Shown here one piece after another: positions 20,160-28,408 of a DNA stretch of 64,000 nt (position 1 is the stretch's first letter; every line of letters starts with the position of its first letter). The notes under the pieces were generated by a model. That model was not told where the DNA came from, made no database searches, and saw only the letters and a program-made list of their open reading frames with translations. Origin of the DNA: Paraburkholderia sp. ZP32-5. Lineage in GTDB: Bacteria; Pseudomonadota; Gammaproteobacteria; Burkholderiales; Burkholderiaceae. The position numbers and the translations under genes were made by a program. The stretch is taken from contig NZ_JAJEJP010000001.1 of NCBI RefSeq assembly GCF_021390495.1, forward strand, positions 3,100,001 through 3,164,000, read 5' to 3'.

Positions 20160-21340
20160 CGGGCGAGAATCAGGCTGACATTGCTGCCGCCGAACGCAAA
20201 CGAATTGCTCATCGCGTACTGCGTGCCGGCGCCGCGCGGCAGATAACGCGCGTGCTGCACGAGGTCGAGCGCGGGCAGCCCGGGATCGGCTTCGCCGTCC
20301 CACAGATGCGGCGGCAAGCTCACGTCGTCGCGCGCCAGTGTCAGCCACGCGAAGCCGAGTTCGGTCGCGCCGGCGGCGCCGAGCTGATGGCCGGTCAGCG
20401 GCTTGGTCCCGCTCGCGGCTACGCCTTCGGGAAACACGCGTGCCATCAGGTTCGCCTCCATCTCGTCGTTCTTCTGCGTGGCCGTCGCATGCAGGTTCAC
20501 ATAGCCAAGCGCCGACGCCGCGATGCCGGCATCCGCCAGCGCCCCGGTCAGGGCAAGCTCGCCGCCGACGCCCCGCGGATCCGGTGCCGAAATATGATGC
20601 GCATCGCTCGATTCGCCGAGGCCCGCGAGCCGCACCGGCGCTTCGTCGCGGCTCATCAGGAACACCGCCGCGCCCTCGCCGACGTTGATGCCGCAACGAT
20701 TGCGGCTCATCGGATTGGTGCGCACGCTGCTGGTCGATTCAAGCGACGCGAAACCCTGCACTGTCAATTCGCATAGTGAATCGACACCACCCACGACGAT
20801 CGCGTCGGCGAGTTGCAATTGCAGGAGCCGGCGCGCCGACGCGAATGCCTTCGCACTCGACGTGCACGCGGTCGAGATCGTGAACGCCGGTCCTTGCACA
20901 CCGAGCGCGGCAGCCGCGAACGGCGCGGCGGTCCCGATTTCCATTTGCCGGTAGTTGAAGTTGTCCGGCAGCTCGCCCGCCTGCGCGTAATAGACGAACG
21001 CGGTCTCGGCCGCCTCGATGCCCGACGTGCTGGTGCCGAGCACCACGCCGATGCGCGCTGAACCGTAGCGCTCGCGCGCGGCCTCGATCGCCGGCGCGAT
21101 CTGCGCGAGTGCCGCGAGCAGCAGACGGTTGTTGCGGCAGTCATAGCGCGCGAGGTCCGCGCGCGGCGCAAGATCGAGCGGCGCCAGCACGCTGCCGACG
21201 AACGCCTCGCCGATACCGGTCGGCACGCTGCCCATGCCGGGAGCGCGCGCGGCCGCAAGCGCCGGCACGATCTCGTCGAGATGGCCGCCGAGCGCGTTGA
21301 TCATGCCGAGCGCGTGCAAATAAACTGATGGCGCTTTCAT
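20156..21340 (-). CDS. Beta-ketoacyl synthase, ApeO-type
   Basis: This 394-residue ketosynthase has Cys159 in TISTACTSSAKAFAS, His284 in NLHATATQKND and His318 in LTGHQLGAAG. HATAT instead of HGTGT around the first histidine marks it as a divergent subfamily. In known aryl-polyene systems this enzyme pairs with a truncated ketosynthase-like chain-length factor; the protein encoded at 32071 fits that role. Start codon overlaps the exporter stop (ATGA). Confidence 0.88.
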   Translation of the reverse strand: MKAPSVYLHALGMINALGGHLDEIVPALAAARAPGMGSVPTGIGEAFVGSVLAPLDLAPRADLARYDCRNNRLLLAALAQIAPAIEAARERYGSARIGVVLGTSTSGIEAAETAFVYYAQAGELPDNFNYRQMEIGTAAPFAAAALGVQGPAFTISTACTSSAKAFASARRLLQLQLADAIVVGGVDSLCELTVQGFASLESTSSVRTNPMSRNRCGINVGEGAAVFLMSRDEAPVRLAGLGESSDAHHISAPDPRGVGGELALTGALADAGIAASALGYVNLHATATQKNDEMEANLMARVFPEGVAASGTKPLTGHQLGAAGATELGFAWLTLARDDVSLPPHLWDGEADPGLPALDLVQHARYLPRGAGTQYAMSNSFAFGGSNVSLILAR

Positions 21341-23838
21341 CCCGCCCTCCGTGATTCCGACGACGCTTGTTGCGACCTGCGCGCCGTTGACTTCTTTTCC
21401 GCCGGCTTGCCCACGGCCGGCATGCCGATCGGTGCGAGCAGCACCGCGACCGCGATGCCGAGTGCGAGCGTCGTGCCGAAGCTGCGCAGCGCGGGCATCC
21501 CGCTCATACCGAGCATGCCGAACGACAATAACGTAGTGGCCGCGGACAGCAGCACGCCCGTCCACACCGCGCCGATATCCGCCTCCGCGCGCAGACAGCC
21601 TTCGCGCAGAAACACCGCATAATTCGCGCCGACGCCGAGCACCAGCATCAGCGCAAGCCAGTTGAACAGATTGAGCGGCACGCCCGCGTAACCGAACACC
21701 GCAAGGGCGACGCCGGCCGCAAGCAGCACGGGCAGCGTGGTCGCGATGCCGCCGGCCAGCCGATAGCGCAACGTCAGCAGCGCGAATACCAACACGAGCG
21801 CCGCTCCCAACCACCAGCCGCTATCGACGCGATACGCGCCGAATAGCCTGGACACGCTCGCGGCCTTATCGACGAACACGATGCCGGGCTTGCCGTGCGC
21901 GAGCGCGATCAGCGCTGGCTCGTTGCGCGGCGTCACCCCTTGCGGAATCACGATGGCGGCGTAACGCCGCTCATGTAACTCGCCCGCTCCGTCCCGTTCA
22001 TTCGACTCCACCGCGCCGAGCCATAAATGCCGGTACGGCTGCGACCACGGCGCCGAGAGCCAGCGCTCGACAGTCAACGGCGCTTGCGATTGCGCATAGG
22101 CGGCAAGCCACGCATCGGCGACTTCGTCCTTGAAGCCCGTTTTCAGCAATGTCGCTCGCAATGCGGTGGGATCATTGAACACGTGCCGCGCGAGCAGCGC
22201 GTGGTCGTCGCTTTGGCGCTGCGCGGACGGCACGAACTGCGCGACCGACTGATAGCCGGCGAGACGATTCGCGCCGCCGTTCAACGCATCGAGTTGCGCG
22301 CCGAGCGCTTCCGCGCGTTGCAGCACCGCCTCCGGCGTCGCGCCGCGCACGACGAAAAACTGCGCGCTGTTGTCGACGCCGACCGCCGCGCGCACCTGAT
22401 CTTCCTGCGTGACCAGCGACGCATCGCGCTGGATCAGCAGATGGATGTCGTCGTCGCTGGTCAGGCGCAGCCAGCCCGGCGCCGACGCGATCAGCAACAC
22501 TGCCGCGATCGGCCACGCGCGCTTGCCGCCGATCGCGCGCTGCCAGTGAGCGAGCAGGCGCGCCGCGCCCGCGAACACGCGCCACGGACTGCGCTTCGGC
22601 GCGCACGTGAGCAATGCCGGCAGCAGCCAAAGCACCGACGCGAACGCGGTCGTGATGCCGACCATCGCGAAACACGCAATCTGCCTGAGCGCCGGAAACG
22701 GCACCCACATCAGGATCGCGTAGCCGAGCAGGCTTGTCGTCAACGCCACAGTCAGCGCAGGACGCACCATGCGCGCGCCGCGCCGGGCGTTCCAGCCGCG
22801 CCCCGCGCCGAGATAGACGACGAAGTACTGAATCGAGTAATCGACGGCCTCGCCGATCAGACTCGCGCCGAACACGAGTGTCAGCAGATGCAGCTTGCCG
22901 AAAATCAGCATCGTGGCCGCGAGCGCACAGACGATACCGAGCGCGGTCGACACGAAACCGAGCAGCAACAGACGCGGCGAGCGGAACACCCACAACATCA
23001 GCAACGCGATGCCGGCAAGCGACGCGACGCCGATCAGATGCACATCGCGCTCGGACGCGCTACGCGCCGCTTGCGCGTAGAACACCGCGCCGGTGCGCGC
23101 CACCGACACGTCCGGGAAGGTCCGGTGCAACGCGCGTTCGGCGTCGGCGAGCGCCACCGTCACCGCGCGCTGCGTCTTCGTTTCATACGCGGAGCCCGGC
23201 AGCGTCGCGACGATCAGCACGCTGGTCGTATCGCCATGCGCGTCGCCGCGATGCGAGACCAGCAGGTTGTCCTCGATGTCGAGATTCGACGTCGCGAGCG
23301 GTAGGCCGGCGAGCCAGCGTTCGAGCCAGCCGAATGGATCGTCGGCAAGCGGTGTGCTCAGACCGCCTTGCAGCAGACTGTACAGACGCTGAGTCAGCAG
23401 GTCGTGCAACGTCGTTGCGCCGGCATGGGCGAGCATCGCGCGATCGGCCGGCGCGAGCAGGCCGAAGCGATACGGCATGTACAAGGCAGCGATCCGCGAT
23501 AGATCGAACGGCGGCAACTCGGCCGTCACCGAACCGAATGCGCCGCTCCGTTGCAACGCCGTGCCCAACTGCTTCGCCGCCGCCTTCGCATGCGCATCGT
23601 CACGGCTCGTGACCAGCAACACCGCGCGGTCGCCGAGCGCGCTGGCGAGTCTGCCGATCGCCTTTTCAGCAACCGGATCGGCCTCGGTCGCGGGCAGCAG
23701 CGCGAGCAAATTGGTTTCGAGCGGTGAGCCTTCTGCGAAGCGCCAACCGCAATACAGCGCCGCCAGCAGCGCGAGCACGAGCCATGCGGCGCGCACGCCC
23801 CAAGCCTGTTTCGCGGACCGCTGTTGCAGCACCTCCAT
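21337..23838 (-). CDS. MMPL/RND-type exporter of the pigment cluster
   Basis: This 833-residue inner-membrane protein has two halves. Each has a large periplasmic loop (about 45-240 and 440-640) followed by a block of five to six helices, as in MMPL and RND transporters. The segments GASLIGEAVDYSIQYFV and LVLGVGANYAVFLREG carry the acidic residues typical of proton-coupled family members. It is thought to move the lipid-linked polyene towards the outer membrane with the LolA-like carrier encoded immediately upstream. TAATG overlap with that gene. Confidence 0.88.
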   Translation of the reverse strand: MEVLQQRSAKQAWGVRAAWLVLALLAALYCGWRFAEGSPLETNLLALLPATEADPVAEKAIGRLASALGDRAVLLVTSRDDAHAKAAAKQLGTALQRSGAFGSVTAELPPFDLSRIAALYMPYRFGLLAPADRAMLAHAGATTLHDLLTQRLYSLLQGGLSTPLADDPFGWLERWLAGLPLATSNLDIEDNLLVSHRGDAHGDTTSVLIVATLPGSAYETKTQRAVTVALADAERALHRTFPDVSVARTGAVFYAQAARSASERDVHLIGVASLAGIALLMLWVFRSPRLLLLGFVSTALGIVCALAATMLIFGKLHLLTLVFGASLIGEAVDYSIQYFVVYLGAGRGWNARRGARMVRPALTVALTTSLLGYAILMWVPFPALRQIACFAMVGITTAFASVLWLLPALLTCAPKRSPWRVFAGAARLLAHWQRAIGGKRAWPIAAVLLIASAPGWLRLTSDDDIHLLIQRDASLVTQEDQVRAAVGVDNSAQFFVVRGATPEAVLQRAEALGAQLDALNGGANRLAGYQSVAQFVPSAQRQSDDHALLARHVFNDPTALRATLLKTGFKDEVADAWLAAYAQSQAPLTVERWLSAPWSQPYRHLWLGAVESNERDGAGELHERRYAAIVIPQGVTPRNEPALIALAHGKPGIVFVDKAASVSRLFGAYRVDSGWWLGAALVLVFALLTLRYRLAGGIATTLPVLLAAGVALAVFGYAGVPLNLFNWLALMLVLGVGANYAVFLREGCLRAEADIGAVWTGVLLSAATTLLSFGMLGMSGMPALRSFGTTLALGIAVAVLLAPIGMPAVGKPAEKKSTARRSQQASSESRRAG

Positions 23839-24602
23839 TACAGCGCTCCGAACAGGTTGCGCTCGGCGGCGGTCAACTCGGCGACGGCCGTGCTGTTCGC
23901 GAACTCGAGCTTCATCACATCGCCGTTCGCGAGCGTGATGAGCAGGGTTTGCAGATAGTCGCCGCCTCGCATCTCGATGCCCTTGATGGATTGCGCGAGT
24001 TGCGGCTGATTCGGCGTGAGGCGCATGCGCCATTGCGCGGGGCCGCCCTCGGCGCTGACGTCGAACTGCGAATACAGCGCGGACAGATCGCCGCCGAGCA
24101 TCGCGCGCATCATCTTCGAGACCTGCGCGACGCCGCGCGGGCTCGGCGTGCCGTGCGTCACTCGCTGGCCGGCGGCGTCGATCTGCGCGACGCCGGCATC
24201 GGTGATCACGTAGGTGGCCTTGTAGGGGCTGTCGATTTGCCAGATCACGCCGCGCTCGCGGAAGAACAGCAACGTGCCGTCGCTGACGAGCGGCTGCTTC
24301 ATCGCGGCAAGTGTCTGGGTCTGCGTGAATTGCGCGCGCACGCCTTTGGCCTGCGCGAGATGCGCGGCGATCCGCGACACCAGTGCCGGGTTTTCGGTGC
24401 CGATGGCCGCCGCCGTGGACGCCGCGCCGGCCGCCTTACTGGAAGCAGCGTGGACCGCTGCCGCTGGCCACGCTAGCGCGGCGCACGCACTGCCGATCAC
24501 AGCGATAACGGTGATGGCACGGATACCACTGATGGCACGCGTCATGACACCGCGCGCGCACGCCGCCTGCAACGCGACCGCCTTCGCCGCCGGTCGATTC
24601 AT
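23838..24602 (-). CDS. LolA-like periplasmic lipid carrier of the pigment cluster
   Basis: This 254-residue exported protein begins with a positively charged N-terminus and a hydrophobic signal segment (about 26-48). The body resembles LolA: VRAQFTQTQTLAAMKQPLVS, GTLLFFRERGVIWQIDSP and the strand pattern of an open beta-barrel. It probably carries the aryl-polyene lipid through the periplasm for the MMPL exporter. ATG at 24602 is chosen because it forms an ATGA overlap with the thioesterase stop, like most junctions here; ATG 24545 would also leave a signal peptide. Confidence 0.85.
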   Translation of the reverse strand: MNRPAAKAVALQAACARGVMTRAISGIRAITVIAVIGSACAALAWPAAAVHAASSKAAGAASTAAAIGTENPALVSRIAAHLAQAKGVRAQFTQTQTLAAMKQPLVSDGTLLFFRERGVIWQIDSPYKATYVITDAGVAQIDAAGQRVTHGTPSPRGVAQVSKMMRAMLGGDLSALYSQFDVSAEGGPAQWRMRLTPNQPQLAQSIKGIEMRGGDYLQTLLITLANGDVMKLEFANSTAVAELTAAERNLFGAL

Positions 24603-25057
24603 CGCCCCCATACGCGTTCCAGCTTGTCGAATACGATCGGCGGCGATACGAACTGCAATTCCTCGGTCGCGGCGTCGACAGCGACCTGAATCGTATAGCC
24701 CTTCGTTAGCCGAGTGCCCGACTCGCAGTCGACGATTTCGTAGCCTATTTTCAGGCGGTTTTCGTATTCGAGCAGTTGCGCGCGCACCTCGATTATCTGT
24801 CCGTACACAGCCGGCCGCACATATTTCAGATGCGCCTCGACGATCGGCCACAGATAACCCGACGCCTGCATCTCGCGATAGTCGTAGTCGAACACGCGCA
24901 ACAGCGCCGCGCGGCCCATCTCGAAGTACTTCAGATAGTTGCCGTGCCAGCACACGTTCATCGCGTCGACGTCGTGAAACGGCACTTCGACCGTGGCGCT
25001 CGCGCTGAGCACGCGCGGCACGGTCGGCACGTCAGCGACTTTCGTAGCCTCGTTCAT
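24599..25057 (-). CDS. Hotdog acyl-CoA/ACP thioesterase, 4HBT-type, of the pigment cluster
   Basis: This 152-residue thioesterase has the YbgC/4-hydroxybenzoyl-CoA thioesterase signature HDVDAMNVCWHGNYLKYFE, in which the Asp is catalytic. It may release the finished or stalled polyene from the acyl carrier protein, or edit wrong starters. ATGA overlap with the ammonia-lyase gene upstream and with the LolA-like gene downstream. Confidence 0.88.
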   Translation of the reverse strand: MNEATKVADVPTVPRVLSASATVEVPFHDVDAMNVCWHGNYLKYFEMGRAALLRVFDYDYREMQASGYLWPIVEAHLKYVRPAVYGQIIEVRAQLLEYENRLKIGYEIVDCESGTRLTKGYTIQVAVDAATEELQFVSPPIVFDKLERVWGR

Positions 25058-26679
25058 GCGCCGGCTCCTTTGCGATCGTTGTCCCACAGTTCGCACGCCG
25101 CAATTCGCGCAGTCAACGCGCGCAACTCACCCTCGAGCGCCCGGTCTTCGTCGACGAACGGCGAGTACGCACCAATGTCGTCGATAAAGTCGCACAGCGG
25201 CGCCGGTACCGGCGTCGCGCCGTCGATGCGGATGCGCAGACGCACGGCCTGCACCGTCGCGAGCGTATGCGCAGCGGCGACCTGCTCGGTCAACGCCAGC
25301 ACGCGCAGACAGTCGCGCGCGGCGATCGTGCCCATGCTGACCTTGTCCTGGTTGTGTGCTTCGGTCGAACGCGAGAACACGCTGGCGGGCAGCGTGTTCT
25401 TGAGTGCCTCGGCGGTCCACGCGGACGACGAAATCTGCACGGCCTTGAAGCCGTGATTGATAGCGGCGCGCGCGCTCGCCGCACCCGACAGATTGCGCGG
25501 CAAACCGTTGTTGAAATTGACGTCGACGAGCAGCGCGAGTTGCCGGTCCATCAGATCGGCGAGATTGGCAACCGCGACTTTCAGCGCGTCCATCGCGAAC
25601 GCGATATGACCGCCGTAGAAGTTGCCGCCGTGCAGAATGCGCTCGTTGTCGGGATCGATCAATGGATTGTCGTTCGCGCTGTTCAGCTCGTTTTCGACGT
25701 CACGGCGTACCCAGCTCAGCGCGTCTCGCGCGACGCCGATCACATGCGGCGCACAGCGAATCGAATAGCGGTCCTGCAAGCGATGCCCCGGCGTGTCGGG
25801 GCGGCCGTTCAGATCGTCGCGGATCCATGCGGCCGCTTCGGACTGGCCGGCATGCGGCTTCACGTCGAACAGTGTCGCGTCGAAATGCGCGGCGCGGCCG
25901 TCGAGCGCGATCGTCGACAGCGCGGTCAGGCGCGCGGTCAGCCGGCTCAGATGATCGGCGCGCGTAAACGCGAGACAGGCCAGGCCGGTCATCACCGCGG
26001 TACCGTTCATCAGCGCGAGGCCCTCTTTGGGCGCGAGCACGAGCGGCGCGAGCCCGAGTTCGGCCCACACGTCGTGCGCGGCGCGCAAACGGCCGGCGTG
26101 CAGCACGTCGCGCTCGCCCGCGAGCGCGGCCGCCACATACGACAGCGGCGTCAGATCGCCACTGGCGCCGACCGAACCTTCGGACGGAATGCGCGGCAGC
26201 ACCCGATGATTGATCAGCGCCGCGAGACGTGCGAGCAGCACCGGACGCACGCCCGAGAAACCATACGCGAGCGAATTGAGACGTGCGGCGATCACAGCGA
26301 GCGTTTGTGCGTCGTCGAGATATTCGCCCATGCCGCAGCCGTGATAACGCGTCAGTTGCAGCGGCAACGCTTCGACTAATTCCATCGGCACGTCGACCAC
26401 ACAGGCGTCCCCGTAACCGGTGTTAACGCCGTACACGGTTGCGCCCGCGGCGAGCTGGCGCCGCAGGAAATCCGCGCCTCGTTCGATGCGCGCGCACCAT
26501 GCCGGATCGTCGTTCAACGCCACTGGCGCGCGCCGCCGGGCAATCGCGACGACCTCTTCGATCGTCAGCCGACGCCCGCCGATCACGACTGCCGCGTTGG
26601 CATTGGCATTCGTGTCGCCGTTCGCACGGGTATCCATGGACAGCACTTCCGGCGCGCCGCTCAGATCATGTTCGGCCAT
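25054..26679 (-). CDS. Aromatic amino acid ammonia-lyase (HAL/PAL/TAL family)
   Basis: This 541-residue enzyme carries the Ala-Ser-Gly triad (172-174, in SVGASGDLTPLSYVAAAL) that cyclises to the MIO electrophile, and catalytic Tyr83 in TVYGVNTGYG. By analogy with flexirubin synthesis it probably deaminates tyrosine (or phenylalanine) to coumarate (or cinnamate) as the polyene starter. The residues aligned with the substrate-selectivity pair of bacterial TAL read Tyr112-His113 (TRYHGCGMG), so specificity should not be assumed. The ATG at 26679 has GAGGTG ten bases upstream. A housekeeping histidine ammonia-lyase is less likely in this operon. Confidence 0.87.
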   Translation of the reverse strand: MAEHDLSGAPEVLSMDTRANGDTNANANAAVVIGGRRLTIEEVVAIARRRAPVALNDDPAWCARIERGADFLRRQLAAGATVYGVNTGYGDACVVDVPMELVEALPLQLTRYHGCGMGEYLDDAQTLAVIAARLNSLAYGFSGVRPVLLARLAALINHRVLPRIPSEGSVGASGDLTPLSYVAAALAGERDVLHAGRLRAAHDVWAELGLAPLVLAPKEGLALMNGTAVMTGLACLAFTRADHLSRLTARLTALSTIALDGRAAHFDATLFDVKPHAGQSEAAAWIRDDLNGRPDTPGHRLQDRYSIRCAPHVIGVARDALSWVRRDVENELNSANDNPLIDPDNERILHGGNFYGGHIAFAMDALKVAVANLADLMDRQLALLVDVNFNNGLPRNLSGAASARAAINHGFKAVQISSSAWTAEALKNTLPASVFSRSTEAHNQDKVSMGTIAARDCLRVLALTEQVAAAHTLATVQAVRLRIRIDGATPVPAPLCDFIDDIGAYSPFVDEDRALEGELRALTARIAACELWDNDRKGAGA

Positions 26680-28408
26680 TCGCACCTCGCTTCGGGCCGG
26701 CCCAGAAATCGAAGAAATTGAACCATTGATAAGGGGCCTTGCGGCAGTAGTGTTCGAGACGCATCGCGTAACGCTGCGCCCATGAGGCCAGATGCTGTGC
26801 GCGTTCGCGACGCGGCAGTTCGATGCGCTCGGCGAATGGCTCGAAGTACATGCGGTAGCCGCCGCGCTCCTTCAGACAGAAGAACAGATAGACCGGACAG
26901 CCGAGCGCATGCGCGAGAACGTACGGGCCTTGCGCGAATGGCGCTCGGGCGCCGAGAAACTGCGCTTCGGTAGTGCGTCCTGCTTCGCAAGCGGGCACGC
27001 GATCGCCGACGATCACCAGCAGTTCGCCCGCGTCGATGCGTTGTTGCATCAGCACGGCAGTCTGCGGGCCGAAGTCGCCGACTTCGAGCAGATGCCGCGC
27101 GAAGTCGCGGTTGGATGACGCGAGTACGCGGTTGAAACGGCGCGCGTGCTCCGTATAGACGACCGCCGTGACCTTCGCGTGTGCACCGCGCACCGCGAGC
27201 GCGCGCGTCATCTCGAGATTGCCCAGATGTGCGCCGATCACCAGCGCGCCCCTGCCGCTCGCGATCAAGGCTTCGAATGCCGATGGATCATCGAACGTGA
27301 CGTCGGTGTCGTTGACGCGGCCGGTCCACGCGGCGAGCTTATCGAAGCCCGACTGCGCGAATGCGAGCATGTGCCGATACGCGGACACCCAGCCCGGGCG
27401 CGGCGTATCGGCCTGCTGCGCGACCGAACCGAGATGCCGGAAGTAGTTATCCGACGCCTGCCGCGCGGCGCGGCCCGTCAGCAGAAAATATGCGACGACC
27501 GGATGCAGCCACAACGCGGTGAAACGGCGGCCGAATAGCTTGCAGCTCAGCGCGAGCAAGTTCATGCCGAGATGGCTACCGCGTTCGGTGATGCGCCACC
27601 AGTCTTCGGGATGGGGGGCATCGGCGGGCTCGCCTTCTGCCGTGCTCTCAGTCACCACGCCACGACGCGGCATCAGCTTATGCGCGAGCAGCACCGGCAG
27701 ACGCCACAGCATGCCGAACACGAGTCGCGTATGACTACGGCTGATTCGCACGTTGTCCCACAGCACGTCGAAATGCGACACGCCATCGGCCGCGTAGGTC
27801 ACGCGCGTCGGAATCGAACGGAACGCCGCGCGCCGCCAATACAGGCGCACGAGGATCTCGATGTCGAAGTCCATGCGCGTCGGCAAGCGCGTGTGGTCGA
27901 TCAACGCGCACGCGAGCGCGAGCGGATAGAGACGAAAACCGCACATCGAATCGCGGATGGTCAGCGACAGCGTTTCGACCCACACCCATACGTGCGTCAG
28001 ATAGCGTCCATAGAGGCGCGCTTTCGGCACGCTGTCGTCGTAGACCGGGCGGCCGAGGATCACTGCGGCGGGTTCGGCGCGCGCCGCGTCGATGAAGCGC
28101 GGAACGTCGGCTGCGTCATGCTGGCCGTCGGCGTCGATCTGCAATGCGTGTGTGTAGCGTGCCGCGCGCGCGGCACGCAGACCGGCCATCACCGCCGCGC
28201 CCTTGCCGCCGTTTTGCGGTAGGCGCAGCAGCGTGAGCTGACCAGCGTACTGCTGCGCGAGCGCGGCGAGCACCTGTTGCGTCGCGTCGTCGCTGCCATC
28301 GTCGACGACGAAGATCGGCAGCGCGTGAACCGCGAGCTGCGCGACGGTCGCGCCGATCGCGTCCTTGTGGTTGTAGATCGGAATTACGATGCAAGGTGCG
28401 AAGTGCAT
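26666..28408 (-). CDS. Glycosyltransferase 2 / lipid A-type acyltransferase fusion, ApeJ-like
   Basis: This 580-residue bifunctional protein has an N-terminal GT-A glycosyltransferase (about 1-240, with IVIPIYNHKDAIG, FVVDDGSDD and the QIDADGQHD metal motif). Its C-terminal LpxL/HtrB-type acyltransferase (about 285-575) has GAHLGNLEMTRAL with the catalytic His and GDRVPA. Fusions of this kind are characteristic of aryl-polyene clusters and are thought to assemble the glycolipid anchor of the polyene. Its start overlaps the ligase stop by one base, and its stop overlaps the ammonia-lyase start by 14 bases. Confidence 0.88.
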   Translation of the reverse strand: MHFAPCIVIPIYNHKDAIGATVAQLAVHALPIFVVDDGSDDATQQVLAALAQQYAGQLTLLRLPQNGGKGAAVMAGLRAARAARYTHALQIDADGQHDAADVPRFIDAARAEPAAVILGRPVYDDSVPKARLYGRYLTHVWVWVETLSLTIRDSMCGFRLYPLALACALIDHTRLPTRMDFDIEILVRLYWRRAAFRSIPTRVTYAADGVSHFDVLWDNVRISRSHTRLVFGMLWRLPVLLAHKLMPRRGVVTESTAEGEPADAPHPEDWWRITERGSHLGMNLLALSCKLFGRRFTALWLHPVVAYFLLTGRAARQASDNYFRHLGSVAQQADTPRPGWVSAYRHMLAFAQSGFDKLAAWTGRVNDTDVTFDDPSAFEALIASGRGALVIGAHLGNLEMTRALAVRGAHAKVTAVVYTEHARRFNRVLASSNRDFARHLLEVGDFGPQTAVLMQQRIDAGELLVIVGDRVPACEAGRTTEAQFLGARAPFAQGPYVLAHALGCPVYLFFCLKERGGYRMYFEPFAERIELPRRERAQHLASWAQRYAMRLEHYCRKAPYQWFNFFDFWAGPKRGANGRT

